Source: Prunella strophiata
Lineage: Eukaryota > Chordata > Aves > Passeriformes > Prunellidae
Length of the DNA stretch: 64,000 bases
NCBI GenBank assembly: GCA_036583965.1
Contig: JAZBQD010000019.1
Coordinates: 5,588,530-5,652,529 of the forward strand
Reading direction: 5' to 3'
Below are positions 1-11,500 of this stretch, piece by piece. The translations under genes were made by a program, and so were the position numbers. The notes below the pieces were generated by a model that was not told the origin of the DNA, did no database searches, and saw only the letters and a list, made by a program, of their open reading frames with translations. The number at the start of each line of letters is the position of its first letter. The first letter of the stretch is position 1.

Positions 1-58
1 CAAACTGAGCAAGCTGCATGGACAGTGCAACACTGGTTCAGTAAATCCCCACTGCTTC

Positions 59-2452
59 AACTATTTCATCAAAAATGCCTTTTTTTTTCCTGCTCTCCTG
101 CATTGCAGGAGCAGGACTGATCTGTCACCATGTGCTGCCCTGGTCCTGCACAGTCACCTTCATGGCCAGTGGTCCCCAGCCTCCTGCAGTCCTGCTGCAG
201 CCAGTGGGGCTGGGGAGCTTTGAGGGGCTGCAGGACCATACCCACATTGTGTGGGGCATGCTGGCAGAAGAAAGGCTGTCCTTAGCAGTGCTGCAGCACG
301 ATTTTCATGGGATATCTTGATTGCTTTTTAAATTTTCCTCTGCTTTGTTATGAAAAGTCACCTTGCCAGGGCCCTCACGGCCTTCCAGGCATCACAGCTG
401 GCTGCTCTCCTGTCACCTCTATGTGTCACTACACACAGGGGGTTGTAGGGATACATTTTGTCTGTTCAGGTTTGTTTGTGTTACAGAACTAACCCAGTCA
501 TTGTGAGGTTTCTGAGCTTCACCTTCCAAATACACACACGTGAGAGCACAGGGCCTTGGCCCAGCTGCTCACACTGGCATTGGTGATCTTGTTTTCACTT
601 ACAGAATATTTATTTAAGCCATGAGGGTGAGGCTCAGAGAAGACATGAAATGCCTGGCAGCACAAGCAAAGCATCAGAAGACACCAAGAGTGATGGAGCA
701 GAATCATTGCTTTGTTACATTGCAAAGCAGGCATAATGAATGAATTGCTTTCATTTCTTTAATAGAATGGTGTTAATTATTTGTTGCATAACTAAATAAG
801 CAGTACTTCCTTCAGTATTAATTGCTGAGATCTACATTGCATGTCACTGTCAATTCAAGCCAGAACCAAACACATCTTAAGACCAGAAGAAAGGCTCTTG
901 TTGACTTCCATGGCCATTAGATCAAATCCTTCTACAGCAGCATGAAAATACAACTCTCAGGGCTTTAATTACCTGGACATTAAAAACTTTGTAACGAGCT
1001 GCACAACAGAACCTAAGAGAAGTCTTTTTCCACCCTTGCAATTTTGCATTGTATCTCCAGAAGATGCTGTGCTGCCAGGCATTAAGAACATCCAGAGAGT
1101 AGCTCTCACTGCTTTGGACCTTGGGGAGATGGAGTACAGATGGTTCCCTTCTGGAGCAAGAAGGAAACTCTTGTGATGGGTATCAAAGTGGATAAAATCA
1201 TAGAATCACAGAATGGTTTGGTTTGGGAGGGACTTAAAGCCCATCCAGTTACAACCTGCTGCCATGGGCAGGGACATCTTCCACTATCCCAGGTTGCTCC
1301 TAGCCCTGTCCAGCCTGGCCTGGAGCACTGCCAGGGATGGGGCATCCACAGCCCCAGTCAAATTAAAATTAGCCATTTTGCAGAAGTCTAGGATTATTTT
1401 TAACTGCCAGCCTTTTCATCTTTGTGAGGGATGGAAGTACACAGGTGTGGTGTTATTCCTGTCTCTCATTTCTGCCTCAGAGAAGTTTCAGAAACTGGTC
1501 TTTGAAAAATGAGATACCTGTTGTTTTTTTTTTATCTTGCAAATTTGTATTCTCAAGGAGAGTCCTTCAATGGGTGCTGCTCTTAACAAGTCAGGACTGA
1601 TCACGTCCAGCTGGCATCTCCTAGCAATCCAGGATGAAAGCTCCAGGTTCCAAGGAAGCTGATGGACCTTTAAGTCAGGGATACACCAAATTAACAAAAC
1701 TTTCAGTAAAAGTCATCAAATGCAGAAGTCTGTGAGCTGAGGGCTTTGCTGCCATGGTGGGTCAGTCATGGCTCTGGTGTTCCACAAGGACAAAGCACAC
1801 ATTGCCTACACTCTCAGGACAACTGTGGCCCTGCCACAGCCCCAACCCACACCCTCAGAGTGCCACCCAGCCCAGGGCACTGGGACCCCTGCAGCACTGA
1901 GGCATTGCAGGTGCCAGACCCCAAACCCAACAGGATTTGGGGCGAGTCTGGAGCACTTGGAGGAAGCACTTGGATGTTGTCATGGTGGCTCCTCTGCCCT
2001 GCAGTGTCTGTTTGCTCATCACAAACCCCCCCTTGTCCATGTGCTCTTTGCTCCAGCATCTTTCCAAGCCCTGTGATCCCCTCCTTTCTGCTCCTCCTCT
2101 TTTCCAGCCCTCTCCCATCCCCCTCTCCCCACATCTCTGGAGCTGATCTAATCCCCACTGAGGCTCACAGAAGGACCTGACACCAACATGGACCCCTCTG
2201 CTAACCAGACACACCTTTTGCACAGCTCCCACCTGTCCTGGTCACACCAAGCCCAGAGGTGAACATGGCCTGGCAGCAGGAGGAGGTGCCAGAAAAGAGC
2301 AGAACATTGAGGTCCTGGGAGGATCCCCACAGGGAGGGACTTCTTGAGACAGAAAAGGATTTCCCACCCACAAATGTCCTCTTGAATTTTGAAAGCTTTT
2401 ACCACCTAGAGCATCTCATGTCTCAGCACACCTAAACTTGGTGCTAATTGGC
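59..2452. other. Gene-free stretch, no coding gene recognised
   Basis: This is mixed-composition DNA at the left end. Short open frames on both strands overlap one another and show no domain. The only recognisable element is the CR1 fragment at about 1197-1355. Confidence 0.6.
1197..1355 (-). mobile_element. CR1 LINE 3'-end fragment
   Basis: On the minus strand this reads as the CR1 3' end: a summary of the word order is CATCCCTGGCAGTGCTCCAGG, then the CCCATGGCAG block, then CCAAACCATTCTGTGATTCTATGAT. The ATTCTATGA-type terminus is diagnostic for avian CR1. The copy is 5'-truncated and diverged and has no coding capacity. Confidence 0.85.
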
Positions 2453-2519
2453 ACAGCATCAGCTGTCTGGAACCTCTGCTGTGAGCACCTTTTCTTGCAT
2501 CATGTGTAAGAAAAAAAGC

Positions 2520-2524
<5 letters not shown>

Positions 2525-2553
<29 letters not shown>
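2525..2553 (+). repeat. Poly(A) run of about 29 bases
   Basis: An uninterrupted run of A follows GCC AGC. It may be a simple microsatellite or the tail of a retroposed sequence, but no source element is recognisable to its left. Confidence 0.8.
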
Positions 2554-2555
<2 letters not shown>

Positions 2556-2559
2556 AGGC

Positions 2560-4155
2560 ATTGTTTGTCTCCTGCTGTAACAGTCACCTAAAAATTAAAA
2601 GCATGTAAACCCCCTGAGTTCTTGAATATTAATTCAGAGATTTTTCCATTCAATTACTAACAATGAAAGCATTGACTGTTTTCCTTATGGATGTCTTCTG
2701 GATGTAAAATTTACAAACAGATGTAAAGGTTGCCACACGTGAGAGGGATCCAATGTTGATTCAAATGTGTTATTCACAGAGTTTATGGGCATACTGGGAC
2801 ACTCCATGGATAATGCATTTTTGTCTTAGATGTTCAGGGCTGCAGGTGAAAAGTTTAACCAGCTGGAGAAGACCCCAATAACACTGAAAGAAATAGAGGA
2901 TTTCAAAGGAAAGAAGACATTTTCCTAAGGGGTTTTCAGTCTCTACCCTCACTCTACTGAAAAACTCCAATTTCTGTGTCTTATCTCAGAAGAACAATTC
3001 CACATTGAATTGCCAGCAAGGTGAGCATGGGACTGAGGTGTCCCAGTCCATGCTGAGTGCAGAGTATGGCAGAGCCTTGAGGGTGGCCTTGGTGGCACAG
3101 AGGAATGGACATGATGGTGAGCAAGCTGTGGAGGAGCCTCTGCCTGGTGTCCAGACCCTGGCAGGCTCTGTGGCACAGTCAGATGTGTTTGCACCCCCCC
3201 TTTCCATCCACAGTCCTCTGGGAGCCCCTCTGGGTGTGCCCAGGGGAAGAGGTTGGCACTGCCCCCACGTCTGTGCAGCTGATTTCAGAGCCCAAAGCCA
3301 AGGGTTCCATTTCCCCACTGACATGAGCAGGTCCCTGGTGCTACTGCTGGGGCAAAAATGGGTAAATTCAGGCTGAGGAGAGGAGGTGGTGCTGGGGCAC
3401 ACAAAAAGCAGCCCCCAAGGACCATCCCTTTGCCTTTTGGGAAGGGGCAGCAGCCTGGATTAGGGCTAAACGGATTTGTGCTTGCAGGACCCTGGGTCTC
3501 TAATTGGGTTTTTTTTTTTTTTTTAATTCCTGTAATCCTGGATGATTTGGAGCAGATGCTTCGAGATTACTGCTAGGGCCCAAAGGTGACTGCAGGAAAA
3601 AACAGCCAAGCCTGGCTGAGCAGTGCTGTGGGCTGGGGTTCTGCTGTCCTTGGGGGCTTCTCCCCTGCTTAGAGGGGCTACAGCACCAGCAGGGCTTGGC
3701 CTGAGCTGGGTTTTGGCCCTGCACCAGGATTTGGGGTCACTGGAAGTTGCTTTTGCTCTTTTGCTGGTGAATAATGTCATGTCCCAGAGCTGCAGGTGGG
3801 GGAGGATGGAGCCCATTTCCCAGGAGATGGCTGATGGGAAAGACAAAACCATACGGACTTGCCAGAGAGAGTTCATCTTTCCTGCCTGCTCCTGAGCATG
3901 TGTGAAAATCCCCTGGGTGTTGGCAGCAGCCCTCACACCTGAGAGCCCATTGTGAAGCTGTGAAGGTGCCCTACCAGCCAGCCATGGCTTCAGCTGATCC
4001 CACGAGCCAGATCTTGCTGTGCAACCCACCAGAGGAGGAGGATTCAGCTGCTGTTGAATTTAACACATCAAACACTGGTGGAGACAGACTTTTTAAAAGG
4101 CAAAAAGACAAAGGTAATGATTCTAAACTAATGGGGAGTACCTATGAGGAAGAAA
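2560..4155. other. Gene-free stretch
   Basis: This is unique-looking sequence with a T run at about 3508-3525. No gene, RNA or repeat family is recognised. Open frames of up to 168 codons overlap on opposite strands without any domain. Confidence 0.5.
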
Positions 4156-4159
4156 CTGG

Positions 4160-4350
4160 TTTTGATGAGGGTGATGAGGCACTGGCACAGGTTGTCCAGA
4201 ATTGGTGAATGCCCCATTCCTGGAAACATTTAAGGCCAGGTTGGAGAGGTCTGTGAGTAACCTGGTCTGGCTGAAGGTGTCCCTGATCACTGCAGAGGGA
4301 TGGCTGGATGGCCTTTAAATGTCACTGCCAGCCCAAACTATTCTGTGAAA
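4160..4350 (+). mobile_element. CR1 LINE 3'-end fragment
   Basis: The sequence runs GATGAGGCACTGGCACAGGTTG, then the CCCCATTCCTGGA block, AAGGCCAGGTTGGA, and ends in an AAACTATTCTGTGA-type terminus. This is the standard order of the last 190 bp of avian CR1. It is diverged from consensus and therefore old. Confidence 0.8.
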
Positions 4351-4522
4351 ACCTGCTAAACACAGGCTTTAGTCTTGGCCTGGCACCATGCTGCAGCTCT
4401 TCTCCAGGGCTCTGGAGGAGCTGAGCAGCTCCTGTGTGGCTTTCACTGGAGCCACCAAGGGACTGCAGTGGTCAGAGAGACAGCAAGAGGCAAGGGGCAG
4501 GAAGGCAAGGAGTTTCACCCAG

Positions 4523-4912
4523 GGGATAAGTCAAGGGGTTGTTCATCCTGGAGAAAAGGAGGCTCAGGGGAGACCTTCTCATCTCTCCACAACTCCCTGA
4601 CAGGAGGGTGCAGCCAGGTGAGGGTTGGGTTCTTCTCTCGGGTAACAAATGACAGGACAAGAAGGAATGGCCTCCAATTGCACCAGGGTAGGTTTAGGTT
4701 TAATATTAGAAAAAAATTTTTCACTGAAAGGGTGGTCAGGCATTGGAACAGGCAGTGGTGGAGTCACCACCCCTGATGTGTTCAAAAGGCTTTGTGGATG
4801 TGGCACTCTGGGACATAATTTATTGATGAACATGCCAGTGCTGGGTTATCAGTGGGACTTGATGGTCTTAAGGGTCTTTTCCAACCTTAACAATTCTATG
4901 ATTCTGTAAAAA
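4523..4912 (+). mobile_element. CR1 LINE 3' fragment, second copy in tandem orientation
   Basis: The fragment begins in CTGGAGAAAAGGAGGCTCAGG, passes through the GGAATGGCCTCCAATTGCACCAGGG and AGGTTTAGGTTTAATATTAG blocks of the CR1 reverse-transcriptase end and 3' UTR, and stops at CAATTCTATGATTCTGT. About 390 bp are present. It lies 170 bp after another CR1 end in the same orientation, which implies two separate insertions. Confidence 0.87.
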
Positions 4913-4919
4913 TTCACTT

Positions 4920-6350
4920 TCCTCTATACCAGCTCAGGGAATTCTGAGGACATTTCAAAAAACCCCAGTCTACTAACCACCCCCTGCACAATGTACAAAT
5001 TCATTGAGGATGATGCCAAAAACACTTGGATTTTCTTGGCTCAGCAGGATTCCACTGCCCATTCATTATCTCTTTCTTCCTTTGTCTCTTCACAACTCCA
5101 GGTAGGATGAGCTGGAACCTGTACTTGATCTTTGGGAAACAGCTGCCTAAGCAATACAAAATGTTGAGAGGCTGGATCCAAAAGCAAACCTGTGTTTATG
5201 GGTTCCAGCAATAATTTTGCAAGTCTCTAATGCTGCAACTTCAAGCAGCCATTTAGGCTAAAATCTCTCCCTCCATCTTAATTATTTAACAAATACCATA
5301 CAAAGACATGTAATATCTGCAATATTCATAGCCTTGGCAGCAGGCTGAAAACACTTGGATTTGCACAGGGTTATTCAAGGTTTTCCTTTGAAGACCAGTA
5401 GATTTCCATTGCTCCTGTGTCACTGAACATTGCCATACAACATTAATAGCACATAACTGATGATTCACAGGCCATTTGTGAGAAACTGATGGCTCAGAGG
5501 TGGTTGCAGTAAACAAAAGCATATCTCATCAAGCTTCAACAAGATGTGTGTGCAGGCTGACTTGTATGAGGCAGAGATTAACTATGATTATTAGTAACTA
5601 CAAGCCCCAAGCCAGGGAAGCACTTAAGCACAATCTTCTGCCCCATTGGCTTCCCAGAGCAGCCTCTCAAAAAATGCCTGGGGTACTTCAGGGTGCTCCC
5701 AGGCTCTGCTGGCCTGTGGTGTGCAGGATGTGGGACTGTGATGCCCATCACCCTCTCCCATGAAAGCTGCTGGGCAGGTGGATGGCAGCAGTGTCTTTCC
5801 TCATGGGACAGGCATTGTCTTCCTCCACTGCTTGGGAAGGAAGGGAAGAGTTTATCTGGTATTGTTAATATTAAATGTTTGGACAGAAAAGATAATAGCC
5901 AGGCAGTTTTGTTGCTGCTTGGCAGAGCCAGCTGCTTAGAGAGGCTTTGGGTCAGGCTATTTAAAGGCACCATTGATCCCCAGCCCACTCCCTGCAGCCA
6001 CAAATCTGTGGCTGGAAAGGAGTGAGACCTCAGACCTGCTGAGGGTGGCAGGGAGAAAAGGGGTCCAGAACACCCCTGCTGCAGGGAAGTGGGGTAGTAG
6101 GCTCCCAGCCAGGTAATAATTAGTGTTGGCTTCATGATCTAGAAGGTATGAAAAGACACTTTATTATTAGAAATTTCTAGTTCTTATAAAACAAGTGGTG
6201 GATCTAAGACTTGATTGGTTCTAAAGTGAAAACTTCTTACACTATTGGTGAAGTATCAATAGCACACTCTGGAGAGCTATATCTATAAACAATGGTGACA
6301 GAAAGAGAGACAATAATTGTTTGAATTCTTTCCTCTAAGATTCCCAGGCT
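4920..6350. other. Gene-free stretch
   Basis: No repeat family or coding gene is recognised. The 185-codon minus-strand open frame at 5578-6135 has no recognisable domain and is matched by an overlapping plus-strand frame, so it is taken as chance. Confidence 0.5.
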
Positions 6351-6358
6351 TGGCCTGG

Positions 6359-6796
6359 GAGAAATGATCTCTGTTCAGAGGATATGTGATGGAGAAATGA
6401 TCTCTGTTCAGAGGATATGTGATGGAGAAATGATCTCTGTTCAGAGGATATGTGACTGGGAGAAATGATCTCTGTTCAGAGGATATGTGATGGAGAAATG
6501 ATCTCTGTTCAGAGGATATGTGATGGGGAAATGATCTCTGTTCAGAGGATATGTGATGGAGAAATGATCTCTGTTCAGAGGATATGTGATGGAGAAATGA
6601 TCTCTGTTCAGAGGATATGTGATGGAGAAATGATCTCTGTTCAGAGGATATGTGATGGAGAAATGATCTCTGTTCAGAGGATATGTGATGAGTGATGGGG
6701 AAAATGATCTCTGTTCAGAGGATATGTGATGGAGAAATGATCTCTGTTCAGAGGATATGTGATGGAGAAATGATCTCTGTTCAGAGGATATGTGAT
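6359..6796 (+). repeat. 33-bp tandem repeat array, 13 copies
   Basis: Thirteen copies carry the core ATGATCTCTGTTCAGAGGAT followed by ATGTGA and a short variable joiner. Most units are 33 bp. Some joiners carry changes (ACTGGG, GGGG, or an extra GAGTGATG near 6690). Because 33 is a multiple of 3, both strands stay open in one frame; that is a property of the period and not evidence of a protein. Confidence 0.95.
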
Positions 6797-7155
6797 TCCA
6801 GAGGAAAGCATGCAGGTGTGGATGAGGATGGAAGATGTGTGTGATGGAGGATGAGCAGAGCTGTGTCTGTGTCCCCACGTGCAGTGTCAGCCTCTGGAGC
6901 TGTCTCAGTGTCAAGGCAGGGCTCCCCAAGCTGGCACCAACCATCTCTGCACAGATCAGCCACACAAACACTCCCTGTACCCACCCTGAGCTGCTCAAGG
7001 GCTGGCCCAGCTGAGGTGGCAGCAGGGACAGGCAGCAGGAGCAGGGGGTCCCTGTGCTCAGGGAGGGAGCCCATAAGGAGGGCTGGAGGAGCAGCTGGGA
7101 TTTTTTAAATTTTATTTTTCTCTAGATAGTAGTATTTTTTTTTTCCCTAGTTAGT

Positions 7156-7640
7156 AATAGAATTATCATAGAATGGTATTCATTTGGATTTAAAGGGACA
7201 TTGAAGACTGTTTTGTTTCAACCTCCTTGTCAGGGACACCTTCCACCAGATCAGGTGTCTCCAATCTGATCTTGAACACTTTCAAGGATGGGGCAGCTGC
7301 AGCTTCTGTGGGCAACCTTGCCAGTGCCTCACCACCCTCACAGGGAAGAATGTCTTCCTAATATCTAGTCTAAATATCTTTTAGTTCTAATTCTCTTTTA
7401 ATTTAAAACTGCTCCCTTTTTTCCTGTCACTACCTGCTTGTGTAAAGTCATTTTCCCACTTTATTATAAGCCCACTTTGGGTGTTAGAAGGCTCCAATAA
7501 GGTCTCCCCTTCCCTTCTCCAGGCTGAACATCCCCAGCTCTCTCAGCCTGTCCCCACAGGAGAGCAGCTCCAGCCCTCTGAGCATCTTCCTGGCCTCTCT
7601 GGACTCTTTCCAACAGGTCCAATACCTGAGGCAAAGTTCT
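7156..7640 (-). mobile_element. CR1 LINE 3' fragment, about 480 bp
   Basis: On the minus strand it runs from the reverse-transcriptase tail (CTGGAGAAGGGAAGGGGAGA region) through the 3' UTR blocks to CATTCTATGATAATTCTAT. The blocks CTGTGGGCAACCTTGCCAGTG and CACCACCCTCACAGGGAAGAA are seen on the plus strand. It is truncated and decayed. Confidence 0.87.
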
Positions 7641-7659
7641 GGGTAAGATCTGACCTCCA

Positions 7660-8630
7660 GTTCCCACTTCAAGCCCCTCTGCCTCATTAAAGCCTCTCCC
7701 CTTGACTCAGCTCCTTGTTCAAAAAAAATCCCTTAAATCTGGGTGGAGCTTTGGGTACACCTGTGCTTGCTGTCGTGTCCCTCAGCCAAATTCCAACTTT
7801 TTGAGAGAAAAGTGAACTCTTGGCTGTGGGGGTGGGGGTGGGGATGGGTGCAGGGTGCAGTACTAATAATCTACTATTATCAGTAGATATTTAGAATAGA
7901 GACTCGACAAGGTAAAGGCCTTCTCCAGCTTCTAAAGGGGGAAATGATGCCTCAGGTTTTAGCTTTTATATTTTTCAGATTCTGTGCTGCTTTAGTGTGT
8001 AGTTCTGAGCTTCATATCAGGGGATGGTGAGCTCTGCTGCACAGAGTAGGGAGACAAAACAATTCCTGCTCCAGCTTGGGACCAAGGACAACTGACCCAA
8101 GTTTCAGGCCCAAGAGTGTAAACTATGTGGAATGAAGAGAGAAAAACAAGGATGGGACTTCCTAAAGCTGGAACTGGACAATGAACTCCAAGATGCAAAT
8201 GGAGCAGAACTTATCAAAGTGTAGAGACCCCAGTGAGTGGTTGTGCATTTTGGGACCATTTTGGTTCATCTTGGGTGCAGCCCTGGCTGGGCTCTTGTGC
8301 TGCCCAAGGTGGATCCATTGAGGCCTTTTAATAAATCCCTGCTTTATTCTTTAGCTCTGTCCAGCCTCTGTTCCAGGGCAGCCTGCTCAAGGCATCACCT
8401 GCAGCTCCTGGAGCAACAGCTCCACCGTGTGAGAGCCGGGAGCCCCCAGGCACTGCTCAGCTCCCGCAGCCACAGCTGTGCCTTTATTCACTGCTTCATC
8501 AGCATTGCCAGCCTTTTTTTGCAGGTTTAAAAATATTTCAAAAAGCAAACCAGCACACCAGTGGCAGCACCACACCGATCCACAGGGCAGCTTCTCGTGG
8601 GCTCCCACAGGAGTGGACAACACTTGGTTA
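7660..8630. other. Gene-free stretch
   Basis: The stretch contains a G-rich GGGGGTGGGGGTGGGGA patch near 7829. No gene, RNA or known repeat is recognised. Confidence 0.5.
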
Positions 8631-8632
8631 AA

Positions 8633-9067
8633 TGTCAGAGCTCTCTCAGGAGCTGGAGATGACCCCAAGATGTGTTGGAAAGTCTCTGTGTCCCAGCCTG
8701 AGAACCAAAGGAGGAGTCAGGACTCTTCATTTGCAGTCTCCAAGGTTGTTTATTTTCTCTTATCTATTCCATTCCTTTCCTGACCCACTGAGCTCTGTTC
8801 AGCAGGTCAGTCCATGGCACACTGCCCACCTCTGGGGCAGTGTTGTCGTTTTATACTAAAAACTACCTGTACATTATTTACAGTTAATTTCCAATACCTA
8901 TCACCTGTGTTACACAGTCCAACTCTACTCTGAACCAATCCAAAAGTGCCACCATCACCCAGAAGATGGAGGCTGTGAAGAAGGAGAAAGAAGGACAGAA
9001 CACCCCCAAATTCCTCCATCTTCACCCCTGAACCCTCATTCCAAAAAATTCCAAAATTCTACATTTT
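8633..9067 (-). mobile_element. Solo LTR, ERVL-like songbird type
   Basis: On the minus strand a TATAAAA box (plus 8849-8855) is followed about 95 bp later by AATAAA (plus 8749-8754), the U3-R-U5 layout of an LTR. The U3 has the GGTGATGGTGGCACTTTTGG block that I recall from songbird ERVL LTRs. No internal retroviral sequence adjoins it, so it is a solo LTR. The ends are approximate. Confidence 0.7.
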
Positions 9068-10499
9068 CACCCTGTGATAAACTAATTATTACTCAATTTT
9101 TGTGGCTTGCAAATCCTCATATAAGGTTGGTAATTTTTTCCATGGGCTGAAATCAAAGGCACAGGGGTCTTGGGCTCTGTGCCAAGGTCTCTGAGCCCCC
9201 TGCCAGGGGCTGGAGCCATCCAGGGCAGCCAGAGGGATGTCCTGGGTTCCAGCAGTTAAATATTGCCCAAATTGCAGCCTGCTGCCCTGCAGCTCCTCAG
9301 GGCTGCAGTGATTCTGCACGGGTCCTGCTGCTGGCCTTGCCCTGTGTCTGACACCACTGTGGGACAGAGCCTCCTGCTGATTCCCCTCTCCTGCTTCTGC
9401 CCAAAGGACAAGGTCACCCACTTGTCATTCTTTTGGTTTGGCTTGTAGCCTCTCCAAGGGCTGCAATGGTTTAATAGTCCTACTGGAGTCTGCCTCTTGC
9501 CAAAGCAGAGCTGTGTTTTGTGTTTGCTCAAATTCTCTTACTCAGGGTCCAATCCCATCCTGCTGAGGCTCCTCTCATTGTGAGCCCGGCCCAAGGCTCA
9601 CCCAGCAGCCCCAGCGGCGGTGCAGCATGAGTGTGACTCCAAAAAGTCGCGGAGTGGGGCACACCTCAGGAATTATATTTGTGGGATAAGGGCTGGCAAA
9701 CCTCATCTTCCAGCCTGGTGAATAAAACCATGGGGCTGTCCTAGAGCTGTGTAAAAAAAATGATCTCTGGGTTCACTCACAGGCTGTGTTTGGTGTTCCC
9801 AACCTCCCTGGGGATGACTTGGCTGCTCTGTAAAAAACAAGCTTGCCTCATGTGGATACATCAGTCCTGGGTGAAGCTAGGAGGTCATTCTTTCCTGGGG
9901 TTTTTGGTACCTGCTGCCATTCCCCATTGCTCTCTACTCCTTTTCCCTCTCCACCAACCCCCTTGCTGCAGATGTTCTGCACGGAGGGGAGCACACTGAT
10001 TTCCTCAGTGATCCCCCCGAGTGTTTGCTGTCCGTGCCTCCCTTCCCTGCTGAGGTTTGATGGACAAACACCCTGCAGGCCCCAGAGGGCAGAGGTGTGT
10101 CAGAGTCGGCTGATCCTTGAAGGACAAACCCCAAACCTCCCCTCTTCCCTGCCCGGAGAGGGCTCTGACTGCAGCGGATCCCGAGCCATCCCAAGAAAAC
10201 CCGAAATCCTGGGATTTAGGGGATCTGAGCTGTGGGATCTGAGCTCTGCCAGAGGAAGCCCAGGTCTTTTGATGCCACCTTGTGGAAACCTCGCTGTCCT
10301 GCCGGCACCTGCGCCGCTGTCACCTCAGGGACGGCGTTGTGGGCAGCAGTGTCACCAGTCCTCTGTCCCTCTGGTGCCACTCAGGGACCCCGGCCAGCCC
10401 TGGCACAGCAGTGGGGCACTCAGCAGTGCCCGGGGCATGGGTGGCAGCCAGGCTGTTTGCCCAGCAGCAGAGGAGACTCAGGTGACAACAGTGAAGGAA
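9068..10499. other. Gene-free stretch
   Basis: This is moderately GC-rich sequence. A 221-codon plus-strand open frame (9843-10508) overlaps two others and has no recognised domain or splice context, so no gene is called. Confidence 0.5.
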
Positions 10500-10945
10500 A
10501 GGGGCTGACTCTCAGCAAGGGTTAATCCAAGGTTTTATTCAGGAACTCACAGGAGCTCCTGCACCTCAGGGGCCTCATGCTCAGAGCCCTGGAGAGGTGC
10601 CAAGGTTACATTTAAAGGGAGGTGGACACCAAAAAGTAGATAACATTCACTGAGCAATAAAGGATCCCAAGGGATGGACACTAAAATATGGACATTTGGG
10701 ATGGCAGATAGGGTAACACTTGAGGGGTTGAACCTTGGCCTCTGACTGATCACACAATGACTTGGACAGAACTTTCCAGAACTTGGGATGGGATGCTGAG
10801 TGACTGACAGAGAGCCAGGGCAGGGAGTTGGGAATGGTTTAGAGTGGGGGGATACAATCTGGGATAAGCCATTTGGGGAAAAATAAGGGGATACAAAACC
10901 AAAACTATTCCAAAATCTAGAAACACATTGCAACACAGCAGTGCT
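10500..10945 (-). mobile_element. Putative solo LTR
   Basis: Read on the minus strand the block begins TGTTGCAATGTGTTTCTAG, has a TTTAAA TATA-like box (plus about 10612) and an AATAAA (plus 10534-10539) about 75 bp downstream. The promoter-then-polyadenylation spacing fits an LTR. No internal retroviral genes are seen. The family is not certain. Confidence 0.45.
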
Positions 10946-11097
10946 GGAACCCTGGTTGCTGAGAATTTCAGACTTTCTGTGCTGCCAGGCACTGACCCCC
11001 AGGAGAACACTGCATTTGACCTGAGGCTGTGGAGAAAGCTTCCAAAATTAAATGATAGAACTGGGATTGTGGGTGTGGAGTTTGAATAGAATTCTGT

Positions 11098-11500
11098 AAG
11101 TATCACAGGGTGGAAAACTTAGAGTTTAAGGTTTTAGAATATAGTAATACATATAAAGCAAGATGGAGGTTTTAGGGTGGAGGCTGGTCCTTCTTCTTGA
11201 CCTTCTTCTCCATGGGTTTGGGTGGTTTTGTGTAACTGGACAGAAAAGTCCCCATTGTGGGGCATGGGTGGCTGGTTATTGGGTTAAAAATAAAAATAAT
11301 TTAGGTGTCATTTCTTAATTGGACATTTTATCCTTAAAAAGCCTTGTAGAGAAGAGAAACAGGGCTCCATTTTTAGTCTTTTAGAGTGAAAGTGCTGTAG
11401 AACTCAGGCTCTGTGAGACTGTAGCATATATAAGAATTAATCAACATCTGAGTCCCAAGCAAGAAATTCTGTCTCACCATTTAATCCTGACCCTGGCAAA
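11098..11500 (+). mobile_element. Putative solo LTR
   Basis: The block starts TATCACAGGGTGGAAAAC, close to the TATCACAGGGTGAAAATG at the start of the minus-strand LTR ending near 9067. It contains a TATATAAG box near 11427 and ends with an ATTCTGTCTCACCATTT segment. The shared 5' word suggests related ERV LTRs inserted in opposite orientation about 2 kb apart. Confidence 0.5.

Noticed and set aside
6359..6796. CRISPR-like or protein-coding repeat
   Set aside because: There are no spacers, only a direct tandem array; the open frames come from the 33-bp period.
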